A DNA stretch of 64,000 nucleotides. Origin: Clostridium sp. CAG:288 (GTDB lineage: Bacteria > Bacillota_I > Bacilli_A > RFN20 > CAG-288). The DNA lies in contig FR898180.1 in assembly GCA_000437395.1 (NCBI GenBank), positions 1 to 64,000 on the forward strand. Reading direction: 5' to 3'. The position numbers and the translations under genes were made by a program. Below, piece by piece: positions 23,900-33,297 of this stretch. The notes beneath the pieces are model-generated. The model ran no database searches and was not told the DNA's origin. It was given only the letters and a program-made list of their open reading frames with translations. Each line of letters starts with the position of its first letter. Within the stretch, counting starts at the first letter, position 1.

Positions 23900-24310
23900 A
23901 TGGATAGAACGATCGATAAATTTCAATATATAGTATACGAAGTAAGACGTCGATTAGAAGCTTTAGGTCGAGACGAAAAAATAACCGGGCCTAAAAGAGG
24001 CATCATTCAAAAAATCGGTGATTCCAAAGAACCAATTTTAGAAAAAGATGTTAGCACTTGCTTCAATTTAAGAAAATCAAGTGTTTCAGAATTAATTTCA
24101 TCGTTAGAAAACGATGGCTTTATTGAGAGAGTGAGAAGCGAAAATGATGCTAGATGCAAACATTTAGTCCTAACAAATAAAGGCTTAGAAGCATATAAAG
24201 ATGGACTAAACCATTTAAATGAAGTACAAAACGATGTTGTTCAAACACTTACTGAGGAAGAACAAATCGAACTTAACTCATTGCTTGATAAAATTATAAT
24301 TAGTCTATAG
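23900..24310 (+). CDS. MarR-family transcriptional regulator
   Basis: 136 aa with a winged helix-turn-helix: LEKDVSTCFNLRKSSVSELISSLENDGFIERVRSENDARCKHLVLT is the MarR recognition helix and wing, flanked by N- and C-terminal dimerisation helices. It is the first gene of an operon with two ABC exporter genes 9 bases downstream, the usual arrangement for a ligand-released repressor of a drug or peptide exporter. The ribosome site is GGAGGTG. The ligand is unknown. Confidence 0.92.
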   Translation: MDRTIDKFQYIVYEVRRRLEALGRDEKITGPKRGIIQKIGDSKEPILEKDVSTCFNLRKSSVSELISSLENDGFIERVRSENDARCKHLVLTNKGLEAYKDGLNHLNEVQNDVVQTLTEEEQIELNSLLDKIIISL

Positions 24311-24319
24311 GAGGTAAAT

Positions 24320-26143
24320 ATGAAAAAAGTTAAATCAAAAAACGAACCAAGTTTATTCAAAGTATTTAGATACTTATTCCATAGCGTTCGTGAATTTAAA
24401 TTATCAGCCATATTAACTGTAATTTTTATTGCTGGTGAATCTATCTTGGAATGTATTATTCCGTTTGTTATGTCAAAACTATTAGACGTTATGTCAAAGA
24501 CAGACTCAAATGTAGTTATGCAAGAAGTTATCATATTCGCATCAATTCTTATTGTATTAGCATGTTTATCTCTTACATGTGGTATTTTAGCTGGAAAATT
24601 TGCTGCTACAGCTTCATCAGGATTTGCTAAAAACTTAAGACAAGATTTATTCTATAAATTGCAAACTTATTCATTTGAAAACATAGATAAATTCCAAGTC
24701 TCAAGTTTAGTCACAAGACAAACAACAGATGTTAGTAACGTCCAAATGGCTTATATGATGCTTATTAGAACTGCTATTAGAAGTCCATTAATGTTAATTT
24801 TCTCTATTGTAATGTCTATTATTCAATGTCCAAAAATTAGCTGGATATTCTGCATAACTATTCCAGTATTAACTGCTGGTTTAATTGTTATTATTTCTAA
24901 CGCTTCACCGCTTTTCCAAAAAGTATTCAAAAAATACGATAAACTTAACGAATCTATTGAAGAAAACGTTAGAGGTATGAGAGTTGTTAAGACTTATACA
25001 AGAGAAGAATTTGAAAAAGATAAGTTTAAAACTGCTGCTTGGGATATGCAAAAAGGATTTATAAAGGCTGAAAGAGTCGTTACATTAAATAACCCTTTAA
25101 TGCAATTCTCAATGTATTTATCAATGCTCTTATTCTTATTTGTCGGTTCAACTCTTATATTAGACACAGCTATAACGGTTCGTAATCCTGAAGGAATACT
25201 CGAAATTAAATATATTGATTTATCTGTCGGACAATTATCGTCATTAATTACTTACTCTGCTCAAGTTTTAAGTTCATTAATGATGTTATCTATGGTCTTA
25301 GTTATGATTACAATGTCAACTGCTAGTGCCAAACGTATTTACGAAGTGCTAGTTGAAAATCCAACATTAGACATGGCATCTAAACCTTTAACTGAAATTA
25401 AAAACGGAGATATCGATTTTAACAATGTTTCCTTTAAATATGATAAGAAAGCAGAAAAATACTCTTTAAATAATGTTAACTTACACATTAAAAGTGGCCA
25501 AACTATCGGTATTATAGGCGGAACAGGTTCAGCTAAATCAACTCTTGTTAATTTAATATCAAGATTCTACGATACTACTGAAGGAGAAGTTTTAGTTGCT
25601 GGTCAAAACGTCAAAAACTATGACATTCACGCTTTAAGAAATAGCATCGGAATGGTATTACAAAAGAACGTTTTATTTAGCGGAACAATTAAAAGTAACC
25701 TTTTATGGGGTAATAAAGAAGCAACAGATGAAGAAATTAAAAAAGCTGCTCACATTGCTCAGGCCGATTCATTTATTGATACTTTCCCTGATGGTTATAA
25801 TTCGAGAATCGAACAAGGTGGTTCTAACGTTTCAGGCGGTCAAAAACAAAGATTATGTATTGCAAGAGCTTTGTTGAAAAAACCAAAGATTTTAATATTT
25901 GACGATTCGACAAGTGCTGTCGATACTAAGACAGATGCTTTTATTAGAAAAGGTTTAAAAGAAAGCTTACCAGACACAACAAAGATTATTATTGCTCAAC
26001 GTGTTTCATCAGTCGAAGACGCTGATTTCATTATTGTTATGGACGATGGTCATATAGATGCAATTGGCACACATGATGAATTAGTTAAATCAAACGAAAT
26101 TTATAAAGAAGTTTACACGCTTCAAACTAAGAAAGGAGAATAG
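24320..26143 (+). CDS. Heterodimeric ABC exporter, degenerate-site half
   Basis: A 607-aa half transporter: six membrane helices (residues 20-330), then an ATPase domain. Walker A near 399 reads GGTGSAKST, with Ala for the usual Gly. The signature is NVSGGQKQR near 504. Walker B is ILIFDDSTS, with Asp instead of the catalytic Glu, and the switch His is Gln (IIAQRVSS). These are the marks of the non-hydrolysing half of heterodimers such as BmrC/LmrC or TM287. The partner is encoded 3 bases downstream. It exports drugs, peptides or lipids; the substrate is unknown. Confidence 0.92.
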   Translation: MKKVKSKNEPSLFKVFRYLFHSVREFKLSAILTVIFIAGESILECIIPFVMSKLLDVMSKTDSNVVMQEVIIFASILIVLACLSLTCGILAGKFAATASSGFAKNLRQDLFYKLQTYSFENIDKFQVSSLVTRQTTDVSNVQMAYMMLIRTAIRSPLMLIFSIVMSIIQCPKISWIFCITIPVLTAGLIVIISNASPLFQKVFKKYDKLNESIEENVRGMRVVKTYTREEFEKDKFKTAAWDMQKGFIKAERVVTLNNPLMQFSMYLSMLLFLFVGSTLILDTAITVRNPEGILEIKYIDLSVGQLSSLITYSAQVLSSLMMLSMVLVMITMSTASAKRIYEVLVENPTLDMASKPLTEIKNGDIDFNNVSFKYDKKAEKYSLNNVNLHIKSGQTIGIIGGTGSAKSTLVNLISRFYDTTEGEVLVAGQNVKNYDIHALRNSIGMVLQKNVLFSGTIKSNLLWGNKEATDEEIKKAAHIAQADSFIDTFPDGYNSRIEQGGSNVSGGQKQRLCIARALLKKPKILIFDDSTSAVDTKTDAFIRKGLKESLPDTTKIIIAQRVSSVEDADFIIVMDDGHIDAIGTHDELVKSNEIYKEVYTLQTKKGE

Positions 26144-26146
26144 TTT

Positions 26147-28060
26147 ATGGCTAAACAAAAGTTTAATAAAAATTCACTTTCTCTATTGTTAATCGTTTTA
26201 AAAGATTATCTTAAAAAACACAAAGTTGGTTTTATCTTTGCCTTTATTTGTATATTACTAAATTCAGTTGGAACAATTATGGCTCCATTGATGCTCAAAG
26301 ATATAACTAACATTATTACAGAAAACGCTGGATTAGGTGCTGAAAAAATCGCTGCCGCAAAATCAGCTATCGGTCAAGATCTTATCGTTCTTATTTGTTC
26401 TTATGTCATCGCATTAATAGGTGGATTTACTTATGGTCAAATCATGGCTGTTACCGGTCAAACATACATGTTCGAATTAAGATGTAAAGTCTTTACTCAC
26501 ATGCAAGATTTACCTATAAAATATTTCGATACCCACGATAAAGGTGACATAATGTCTGTCTATACAAACGATATCGATACAATTAGACAGTTTATTATTC
26601 AATCTCTTCCTTCTCTACTCATATGTTTCTTCCAATTCATATCTATAGTAGTGATTATGATTACTTCAAGCTTATATTTATTCTTAATCGTAATATGTGG
26701 TGCTATAGTAATGGTTTTCTCTGCTAAACATATCGGAGGAACATCTAGTAAAAACTTCATTCAAATGCAAAAGAATATCGGTACACATGAAGGATATATC
26801 GAAGAAATGATGAATGGTTTAAAGGTCGTTAAATCTTTCTGTCACGAAGAAGAATCGAAAAAAGACTTCGATAAAATTAATAATAGCCTTTGTGCTGTAT
26901 CTACTAAAGCAAATAGATATGCAAATATCTTAATGCCTGTTATGGGAAATATCGGTAACTTCTTATATGTCTTAGTTGCATTAATTGGTACTATTCTCTA
27001 CGTTACAAATACACCTAACTTAACTTTGACTGGATTAAATCAAATCCAAATCGGTGTTATTGTTTCTTTCTTACCTATGGTTAAACAATTTACAAACGCT
27101 GTTGCAGAAATGTCTAACCAAATTAACTCCATCGCTATGGCAGTTGGTGGAAGTGCACGTATATACGCAATCATGCAAGAACCAAAAGAAGTCGATGATG
27201 GCTATGTTAAACTTTGTCGAGGTAAAAAAGACGCTGACGGCAATATAGTTGAATGTGATAAAAACGAAGCTACATTATGGGCTTGGAAATACCCACATCA
27301 AGATGGTCAAATATCATATGTTGAACTTAAAGGCGATGTAAGAATGTTTGACGTCGACTTTGGATATGATCCAAACAAAATCGTTTTACACGACGTTTCT
27401 CTTTATGCAGAACCAGGACAAAAGGTTGCATTTGTTGGAGCTACAGGTGCTGGTAAAACGACAATTACAAACTTATTAAATAGATTCTACGACATTGCTG
27501 ATGGTAAGATTAGATACGATGGAATCAACATTAACAAGATTTCAAAAAAAGATTTAAGACAATCGTTAGCAATGGTCTTACAAGACACAAACTTATTTAC
27601 TGGAACAATATTAGATAACATACGTTATGGACGTTTAGACGCAACAGATGAAGAATGTATTGAAGCAGCTAAACTCGCAAATGCAGATAGCTTTATCACT
27701 CGTCTTCCAAACGGTTATAACACTATGCTTAAATCTGATGGTGCTAACTTATCGCAAGGTCAAAGACAATTACTCTCAATTGCAAGAGCCGCAGTTAGTG
27801 GTGCACCAGCTATGATTCTTGATGAAGCTACTTCATCAATCGATACTCGTACTGAATCATTAGTCACAGCTGCTATGGATAATTTAATGAAAGGACGTAC
27901 AACATTTGTAATTGCCCATAGATTATCAACAATTAGAAATGCAGATGTAATTATGGTTTTAGACCATGGTCGTATTATAGAACGTGGTACACACGATCAA
28001 TTATTAGCTAAAAAAGGCATGTATTATCAACTTTATACTGGTGCCTTTGAACTTGAATAA
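26147..28060 (+). CDS. Heterodimeric ABC exporter, active half
   Basis: A 637-aa partner of the preceding gene. Six membrane helices, then an ATPase domain with canonical Walker A GATGAGKT (near 430), SQGQRQLLS, Walker B with catalytic Glu (MILDEATSS) and the switch His (VIAHRLST). An insertion of about 45 residues precedes the nucleotide domain (near 350-395, charged, with KDADGNIVECDKNE), as in BmrD/LmrD proteins. Hydrolysis of the pair should be confined to the consensus site. Confidence 0.93.
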   Translation: MAKQKFNKNSLSLLLIVLKDYLKKHKVGFIFAFICILLNSVGTIMAPLMLKDITNIITENAGLGAEKIAAAKSAIGQDLIVLICSYVIALIGGFTYGQIMAVTGQTYMFELRCKVFTHMQDLPIKYFDTHDKGDIMSVYTNDIDTIRQFIIQSLPSLLICFFQFISIVVIMITSSLYLFLIVICGAIVMVFSAKHIGGTSSKNFIQMQKNIGTHEGYIEEMMNGLKVVKSFCHEEESKKDFDKINNSLCAVSTKANRYANILMPVMGNIGNFLYVLVALIGTILYVTNTPNLTLTGLNQIQIGVIVSFLPMVKQFTNAVAEMSNQINSIAMAVGGSARIYAIMQEPKEVDDGYVKLCRGKKDADGNIVECDKNEATLWAWKYPHQDGQISYVELKGDVRMFDVDFGYDPNKIVLHDVSLYAEPGQKVAFVGATGAGKTTITNLLNRFYDIADGKIRYDGININKISKKDLRQSLAMVLQDTNLFTGTILDNIRYGRLDATDEECIEAAKLANADSFITRLPNGYNTMLKSDGANLSQGQRQLLSIARAAVSGAPAMILDEATSSIDTRTESLVTAAMDNLMKGRTTFVIAHRLSTIRNADVIMVLDHGRIIERGTHDQLLAKKGMYYQLYTGAFELE

Positions 28061-28065
28061 TCAAA

Positions 28066-29082
28066 ATGAGTACGCGCGTAATTAAAGTCGGTAATAAATT
28101 GTTGGGTGGAAATAATCCAATTCTCATCCAAACAATGGCTGACATAAAAACAGCAAAAGTCGATGAAGTTGTCAAAGAAGCTCAAGAATGTGAAAAAATA
28201 GGTGCAGATTTAATTAGATTCTCAGTCTTAGATGATGACGATATTGAAGGATTGAAAATAATTAAAAGAAATTTGAATATTCCTATTGTAGCTGACATTC
28301 ACTTTGATTACTTACTAGCTATAAAAGCAATAAATGCTGGAGTAGATAAAATTAGAATTAATCCAGGAAATATTCCAGATAAATACTTAAAAGAAATAGT
28401 TTTTAAAGCCAAAGATAAAAACATACCTATTAGAATTGGGATTAACTCAGGTTCATATCAGATAGGTTCTAATCCTGATAAGTTCTTAAACGAGCTAGAA
28501 AGCTATATCCAATCAATTGAAAGATTTGGATATAACAACTTAGTTCTATCAATTAAATCAAGTAATCCGCAAATTACTTATGAATTAAATAAATATGCTA
28601 GCTATAGGTTTGATTACCCTCTTCACTTAGGTGTCACGGAAGCCGGTTTTGGTAAGGAAGCAATTATTAAATCAACTGTTGCTCTTGCTCCACTTCTTTC
28701 AGAAAATATCGGAGATACAATCCGTATTTCTCTTTCAGAATCACCTATAGAAGAAATAAAAGCTTGTAAATACTTATTAAAGTCTTTAGGGCTTAAAAAT
28801 AACGTTCCAACACTTGTCAGTTGCCCTACATGTGGAAGAACAACAGTAAATGTATTTCAACTCGTTAGAAAAGTAGATTTACTTCTTACTAATATAAATA
28901 AAGATATCAAAGTCGCAGTTATGGGCTGCCCAGTTAATGGTCCAGGTGAAGCTAAAGACGCAGATATCGGCATAGCAGGAATTGATGGAAACTTCATGGT
29001 ATTTAAAAAGGGTAAAATTATTTTTAAAGCAGATGAAGATAAAGCCTTTAATTTCTTAAAAGATGAAATTGAAAAAGCTTAA
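28066..29082 (+). CDS. ispG: 4-hydroxy-3-methylbut-2-enyl diphosphate synthase
   Basis: The penultimate step of the MEP isoprenoid pathway. A TIM-barrel part holds ADIHFDYLLA and KIRINPGNI; the C-terminal [4Fe-4S] domain has SCPTCGRT (near 251) and MGCPVNGPGEA (near 286). The length is 338 aa, the short bacterial form. It follows the exporter gene by 5 bases and so appears to be transcribed from the MarR/cre-controlled promoter, which is unusual for a housekeeping gene. A terminator hairpin includes its stop codon. The next enzyme, IspH, is encoded at 38978-39835. Confidence 0.96.
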   Translation: MSTRVIKVGNKLLGGNNPILIQTMADIKTAKVDEVVKEAQECEKIGADLIRFSVLDDDDIEGLKIIKRNLNIPIVADIHFDYLLAIKAINAGVDKIRINPGNIPDKYLKEIVFKAKDKNIPIRIGINSGSYQIGSNPDKFLNELESYIQSIERFGYNNLVLSIKSSNPQITYELNKYASYRFDYPLHLGVTEAGFGKEAIIKSTVALAPLLSENIGDTIRISLSESPIEEIKACKYLLKSLGLKNNVPTLVSCPTCGRTTVNVFQLVRKVDLLLTNINKDIKVAVMGCPVNGPGEAKDADIGIAGIDGNFMVFKKGKIIFKADEDKAFNFLKDEIEKA

Positions 29083-29110
29083 GGTACAATTTAGTATCTT
29101 AAGCTTTTTT
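29072..29110 (+). terminator. Terminator after ispG, stem includes the stop codon
   Basis: AAAAAGCTTAAG pairs with CTTAAGCTTTTTT around a 14-base loop. The ispG TAA (29080-29082) is within the left arm, so translating ribosomes would delay folding. Confidence 0.85.
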
Positions 29111-29168
29111 AGGCTAAAATAATGATTATTTTTTTATTGTGTTTCATATCTTATTTATGGTGATAAAA

Positions 29169-29411
29169 ATGGCAAATCCAATGGTTAATATGTATATATC
29201 AACTCTCACACCAGACTCAGCTATTAAATTAGCTAAGAAATATGGTGTAGATTTGACATATGATGAAGCAAGTAAAATAGTTCCTTTTCTAAAAAGAAAT
29301 AAGAACAACTTAAATAAAGAAAATAAAAACCGCCTTCTTAATGAAGGACGGAATTTAGTTAAGCCACAAACTTATAGCAAGATTGTAACTTTAATCGATA
29401 GATTTATTTAG
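29169..29411 (+). CDS. yqfT: DUF2624 (YqfT-like) small protein
   Basis: 80 aa from ATG 29169; the open frame goes back to a GTG at 29139, but GGTG ahead of 29169 fits better. The helical pattern STLTPDSAIKLAKKYGVDLTYDEASKIVPFLKRNKNN is that of DUF2624. In Bacillus yqfT lies beside nfo, and here it is convergent with nfo, the two ending with an 8-bp overlap. The function is unknown. Confidence 0.75.
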   Translation: MANPMVNMYISTLTPDSAIKLAKKYGVDLTYDEASKIVPFLKRNKNNLNKENKNRLLNEGRNLVKPQTYSKIVTLIDRFI

Positions 29412-30249
29412 TTAAAAGTTCGATTTCATCCTTATACGGAGCTTTACCATCAATATAAGGAGTTTCTAATATCTTAGGAATACTTTCAAACTTATCGTTG
29501 TACAAAATCTTTTTTAAAGATTCAAAGCCAATATATCCTTTACCTATGTTTGCGTGTCTATCTTTATGAGCACCAATAGGGTTTAAAGAATCATTTAAGT
29601 GAATACATTTAACAAGATTTATATCAAACTTTGTTTGAAGCAAATTAATAAATGAATCAAAGTCACTCATATCATAGCCTGCATCTGATAAATGACATGT
29701 ATCTAAACATACACCAATGTTAGGGCTAGATATTAAGTCTAATAAAGATTTAATTTCATCAAGTGAACGACCAATTTCAGTTCCTTTTCCTGCCATAGTT
29801 TCTAATGCGATAGTGACATTTGGATGCTTTGGTAAAATTTCATTTAAGCAATCTGTAACATTTTTAGCTGCTGTTTCAAATGATTGACCGACAGCAGAAC
29901 CAGGGTGCAATACCATAACTTTCAAATTCAAATATTCAGCTCTAGACATTTCTTCATCGAGAAAATCTTTGGCAAATGTTCTTTTATTGTCATCTGGTGA
30001 TGCTAAATTACAAATATATGGCGCATGAACTATAATATTCTCTAAAGGTATATTTGCACTCTCTAACAATTTATATGCTTCTATGGCCTTATAATCGATA
30101 TTTTTAGGCCTAATAGTAGTTTGGGGAGAGCCTAAATATATCATCATAGCATTTGCACTATAACTTAAAGTATCTTTAACACTACCAAGCATATAATCAG
30201 GGCCAGAAAACGATACATGAGAGCCTAATATCGGTCTATTTGTTTTCAT
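29404..30249 (-). CDS. nfo: Endonuclease IV
   Basis: An AP endonuclease and 3'-repair enzyme of base excision repair. A TIM barrel with three zinc ions: motifs LGSHVSFSGP, IVHAPYICNLASP, VLHPGSAVG, ALETMAGKG, CLDTCHLSDAGYD and HLNDSLNPIGAHKDRHANIGKG carry the metal ligands. The length is 281 aa, as usual. It overlaps the end of cshB by 14 bases, keeping the Bacillus cshB-nfo order. Confidence 0.96.
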   Translation of the reverse strand: MKTNRPILGSHVSFSGPDYMLGSVKDTLSYSANAMMIYLGSPQTTIRPKNIDYKAIEAYKLLESANIPLENIIVHAPYICNLASPDDNKRTFAKDFLDEEMSRAEYLNLKVMVLHPGSAVGQSFETAAKNVTDCLNEILPKHPNVTIALETMAGKGTEIGRSLDEIKSLLDLISSPNIGVCLDTCHLSDAGYDMSDFDSFINLLQTKFDINLVKCIHLNDSLNPIGAHKDRHANIGKGYIGFESLKKILYNDKFESIPKILETPYIDGKAPYKDEIELLTK

Positions 30250-31561
30250 TTTCTTTTTGTTTCTTTCTTACGTTAGTTTTGATTATTTGTTCTTTGTGAC
30301 GTCTTTTAACATCATCGATAGCCCATTTAACTTTCTTTTTATAACAAGGTTTTACTTTTTTAGAGCGATTCTTAGCAATTGCTCTTTTTATTTCTTTTTC
30401 AAGATAAACGTTATTAATCTTTTGTTTTTTCGGAGCAACATTTAAATCTCTATCAGCTTTGAGCTCATCAGTTCTAAGAGTAGCGTACTTAAATGTAATT
30501 TTGCTCTTTTTCATTAATTCACGGGCTTTTCCTGGTTCATTTGCTGTGTAGAATATATAGCTATGACCAGAATTACCAAATCTACCAGTACGTCCTGCAC
30601 GATGATAATAATAAGCTAAGTCTTTTGGTAAATCGAGTGAAATTACATCGCTAACTTCACTGACGTCTAAACCTCTAGCGGCAATATCTGATGCTAACAA
30701 TAATGTTGTTCGGTCATCTTTAAAGTCTTTAAGTGCTTTCTTTTGTTCACGTTTTGGTAAGTCACCATGAATATATGAGTGTTTTATTTTTTTACTTGAC
30801 AAATATTCCTCAACATCAGCAAGGTCTTTTTTATTTGAAACAAAGGCAATAGCTTTGTAGGGTTTGACAACATCTAAGAATAAGCATAAAGCCTCAGCTT
30901 TACTCAAATGTCTTATATCGACAAATGTATGAGTAACTTCACTAGCAGTAACAGATCCTTCTGTTAAATCTATTGAAGTAGCTGTTCCCATGTAGTGTCT
31001 AACTAATGTGTTTAAGTGTTCATCAACTGAAGCTGTAAATAAAGCCTTAGTAGCTTTTAAAGGTAAGCTCATAATTTGATTTAATTGCTCTTCAAAGCCA
31101 CCAAATATAAGCATATCACCTTCATCGAATATTAAATATTCTACTTCTCTAAGATTCATTTCATGCATGCTCTTTAAGAAGAGATTTGGTGTTGCAATTA
31201 TTATTGAGCTTGTCTTGTTTGATTTGACAAGATCATTTCCATCTTTGATTACGCTATATGTAAAATTAGGATATACTTGTCTAATATTTTTTAAAACTTC
31301 ACCAGCTTGATTTGCTAAAACCTTAGTTGGAACAATAACGACAGCCTTGGTATCGTTTAATCCTTTTATTGATTGAATAATTGGAACTAAATAAGCAAGA
31401 GTTTTACCAGAGCCAGTTGGAGCTTTAAAAACACCTTCTTTATGTTTTAAAAGCAATGGAATTGTTTTTTCTTGAATTGGTGATAATTCAACAAAGCCTA
31501 TTGATGCTAATGCATCAACAAGCTCTTTATCTAATGTTGTGAATTGATTAAATTTACTCAT
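30236..31561 (-). CDS. cshB: DEAD-box RNA helicase (CshB-like)
   Basis: An ATP-dependent RNA helicase likely involved in cold-shock RNA or ribosome remodelling. Q-motif region, motif I APTGSGKT, motif Ib TPNLF, motif II DEGD instead of DEAD, motif III TAS instead of SAT, motif V SDIAARGLDV and motif VI HRAGRTGRFG. The C-terminus is strongly basic (residues 385-441), suited to RNA binding. I start at ATG 31561 (441 aa) with GGGAG just upstream; this overlaps the aspS stop by 8 bases. CshB is chosen over CshA because of the adjacent nfo. Confidence 0.9.
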   Translation of the reverse strand: MSKFNQFTTLDKELVDALASIGFVELSPIQEKTIPLLLKHKEGVFKAPTGSGKTLAYLVPIIQSIKGLNDTKAVVIVPTKVLANQAGEVLKNIRQVYPNFTYSVIKDGNDLVKSNKTSSIIIATPNLFLKSMHEMNLREVEYLIFDEGDMLIFGGFEEQLNQIMSLPLKATKALFTASVDEHLNTLVRHYMGTATSIDLTEGSVTASEVTHTFVDIRHLSKAEALCLFLDVVKPYKAIAFVSNKKDLADVEEYLSSKKIKHSYIHGDLPKREQKKALKDFKDDRTTLLLASDIAARGLDVSEVSDVISLDLPKDLAYYYHRAGRTGRFGNSGHSYIFYTANEPGKARELMKKSKITFKYATLRTDELKADRDLNVAPKKQKINNVYLEKEIKRAIAKNRSKKVKPCYKKKVKWAIDDVKRRHKEQIIKTNVRKKQKENENK

Positions 31562-33284
31562 CTTTTTCTCCCTTAACAGCAATGCCAAGGAGATCTAAGT
31601 TTTCAGTTGGTACAACACTTGGAGCACCACACATTGGGCAACAAGCGTTAAGATTTTTAGGGAATGCTACGACATCTCTAACGTTTTCTGTTTGGCAAAG
31701 TAACATAGCCATACGTTCAACGCCAAGTGCAAAGCCACCATGTGGAGGTGTACCATAATTAAAGGCATCGACAAAGAAGCCGAATTTTTCTTTGATCTCT
31801 TGATCATTTAAACCTAGTAATTCAAATACTTTCTTTTGAATTGAGCCGTCATAAATACGAAGTGAACCAGATGAAATTTCAACGCCGTTAATTACAGTAT
31901 CATAAGCGTATGATAATACTTTAGTTGGATCTTCATCTAAGTATTTTAAGTCTTCATCTCTTGGTCTAGTAAATGGATTGGACAAACTGACTATTTGATC
32001 GTTTTCACGTCCAAACAACGGCCAATCTGTAACAAATAATGGAACGTAGACATTGAAATCACAGAGTCCAAGTTTACGTGTGTATTTTAATCTTACAGCG
32101 CCTAAAGCTGTTGAAACTGTTTCATTGTCTTCATTAGCACCGACAATAATCAAATCACCATCTTTAGCATTTAATCTTTCTTTTAAAGAATTTAATGTTT
32201 CTTCGCTGAAGAACTTAGTTGCAGAACCATTTAATTTTCCATCACTAACTTTGAAGTGGAATACTGAGTGTAATTTAAATTTCTTAACTAATTCATTATC
32301 TCCATCAAGTGTTTTTCTTGTAGCATCTTTTGCTTCATTAGAAACACAGATTGCTTTGACAACTTTACCATTAAAGCCTTCAAAACCTGCATCAGCTAAT
32401 AAATCAGAAACGTTATTTAATAACATATCAAATCTCATATCTGGTTTGTCAGAGCCATATAAATCAATTGCATCTTTATATGAAATTCTCTTGAAATCTG
32501 GCAAGTTAATATCTCCTGCTTGCTTAAATATGTGTTTTACTAATCCTTCGATGATGTTTAATATATCTTCTCTTTCGCCGAAGCTCATTTCAACGTCGAT
32601 TTGTGTAAATTCAGGTTGTCTATCAGCACGCAAATCTTCATCTCTATAGCATCTAGCTACTTGATAATATCTATCCATACCACCAATCATTAATAATTGC
32701 TTATAAATTTGTGGTGATTGTGGCAAGGCATAAAATGAGCCTTTCTTAGTTCTACTAGGGACTAAGTAGTCTCTTGCACCTTCTGGTGTAGATTTAACTA
32801 AAGTTGGAGTTTCAATCTCTAAAAAATTGATATTTTCCAAATAATCTCTAGCTGCTTTTAATAACTTATGTCTAACAATTAAATTGTGTTGTAAAACAGG
32901 TCTTCTTAAATCCAAATATCTATTAACAAGACGTGTATCTTCTAAGGCATCTGTCTTATCAGCAATAATAAATGGTGGTAATTCACTCTTAGCAAAAATC
33001 GAGTAGCTTTCAACTAAAACTTCAATTTCACCTGTTGAAAGTTCCCTATTTGCTTCTGTTCTTCTAGCAACTTTGCCAGTAACTCTAATGCAATATTCAC
33101 TCTTTAATTGATTTGCTTCGTAAAGCTCTGGATTAATATTTAATTGAGTAATGCCGTATCTATCTCTTAAATCGACAAAAACTAAGGCACCAAGATTTCT
33201 AACTTTAGAAACCCAACCTGTTAAAGTAACAGTTTCTCCAATATTTTTTGCGGTTAATTCTCCGCATGTTTTTGTTCTTAACAT
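31554..33284 (-). CDS. aspS: Aspartate-tRNA ligase
   Basis: A class IIb synthetase: N-terminal OB-fold anticodon domain (VTLTGWVSKVRNLGALVFVDLRD), bacterial GAD insertion domain in the middle, and class II motifs 2 (YYQVARCYRDEDLRADRQPEFTQ) and 3 (GFALGVERMAML). The length is 576 aa. The C-terminus carries CCPMCGAP, a small cysteine cluster. The ribosome site is AAAGGAG. It follows hisS by 13 bases, as in Bacillus. Confidence 0.97.
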   Translation of the reverse strand: MLRTKTCGELTAKNIGETVTLTGWVSKVRNLGALVFVDLRDRYGITQLNINPELYEANQLKSEYCIRVTGKVARRTEANRELSTGEIEVLVESYSIFAKSELPPFIIADKTDALEDTRLVNRYLDLRRPVLQHNLIVRHKLLKAARDYLENINFLEIETPTLVKSTPEGARDYLVPSRTKKGSFYALPQSPQIYKQLLMIGGMDRYYQVARCYRDEDLRADRQPEFTQIDVEMSFGEREDILNIIEGLVKHIFKQAGDINLPDFKRISYKDAIDLYGSDKPDMRFDMLLNNVSDLLADAGFEGFNGKVVKAICVSNEAKDATRKTLDGDNELVKKFKLHSVFHFKVSDGKLNGSATKFFSEETLNSLKERLNAKDGDLIIVGANEDNETVSTALGAVRLKYTRKLGLCDFNVYVPLFVTDWPLFGRENDQIVSLSNPFTRPRDEDLKYLDEDPTKVLSYAYDTVINGVEISSGSLRIYDGSIQKKVFELLGLNDQEIKEKFGFFVDAFNYGTPPHGGFALGVERMAMLLCQTENVRDVVAFPKNLNACCPMCGAPSVVPTENLDLLGIAVKGEKDE

Positions 33285-33297
33285 TCAAATTTCTCCT

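Noticed and set aside
32053..32649. 198-codon plus-strand open frame inside aspS
   Set aside because: It is antisense to the synthetase catalytic region and Ser/Lys/Leu-rich as expected of a shadow frame.
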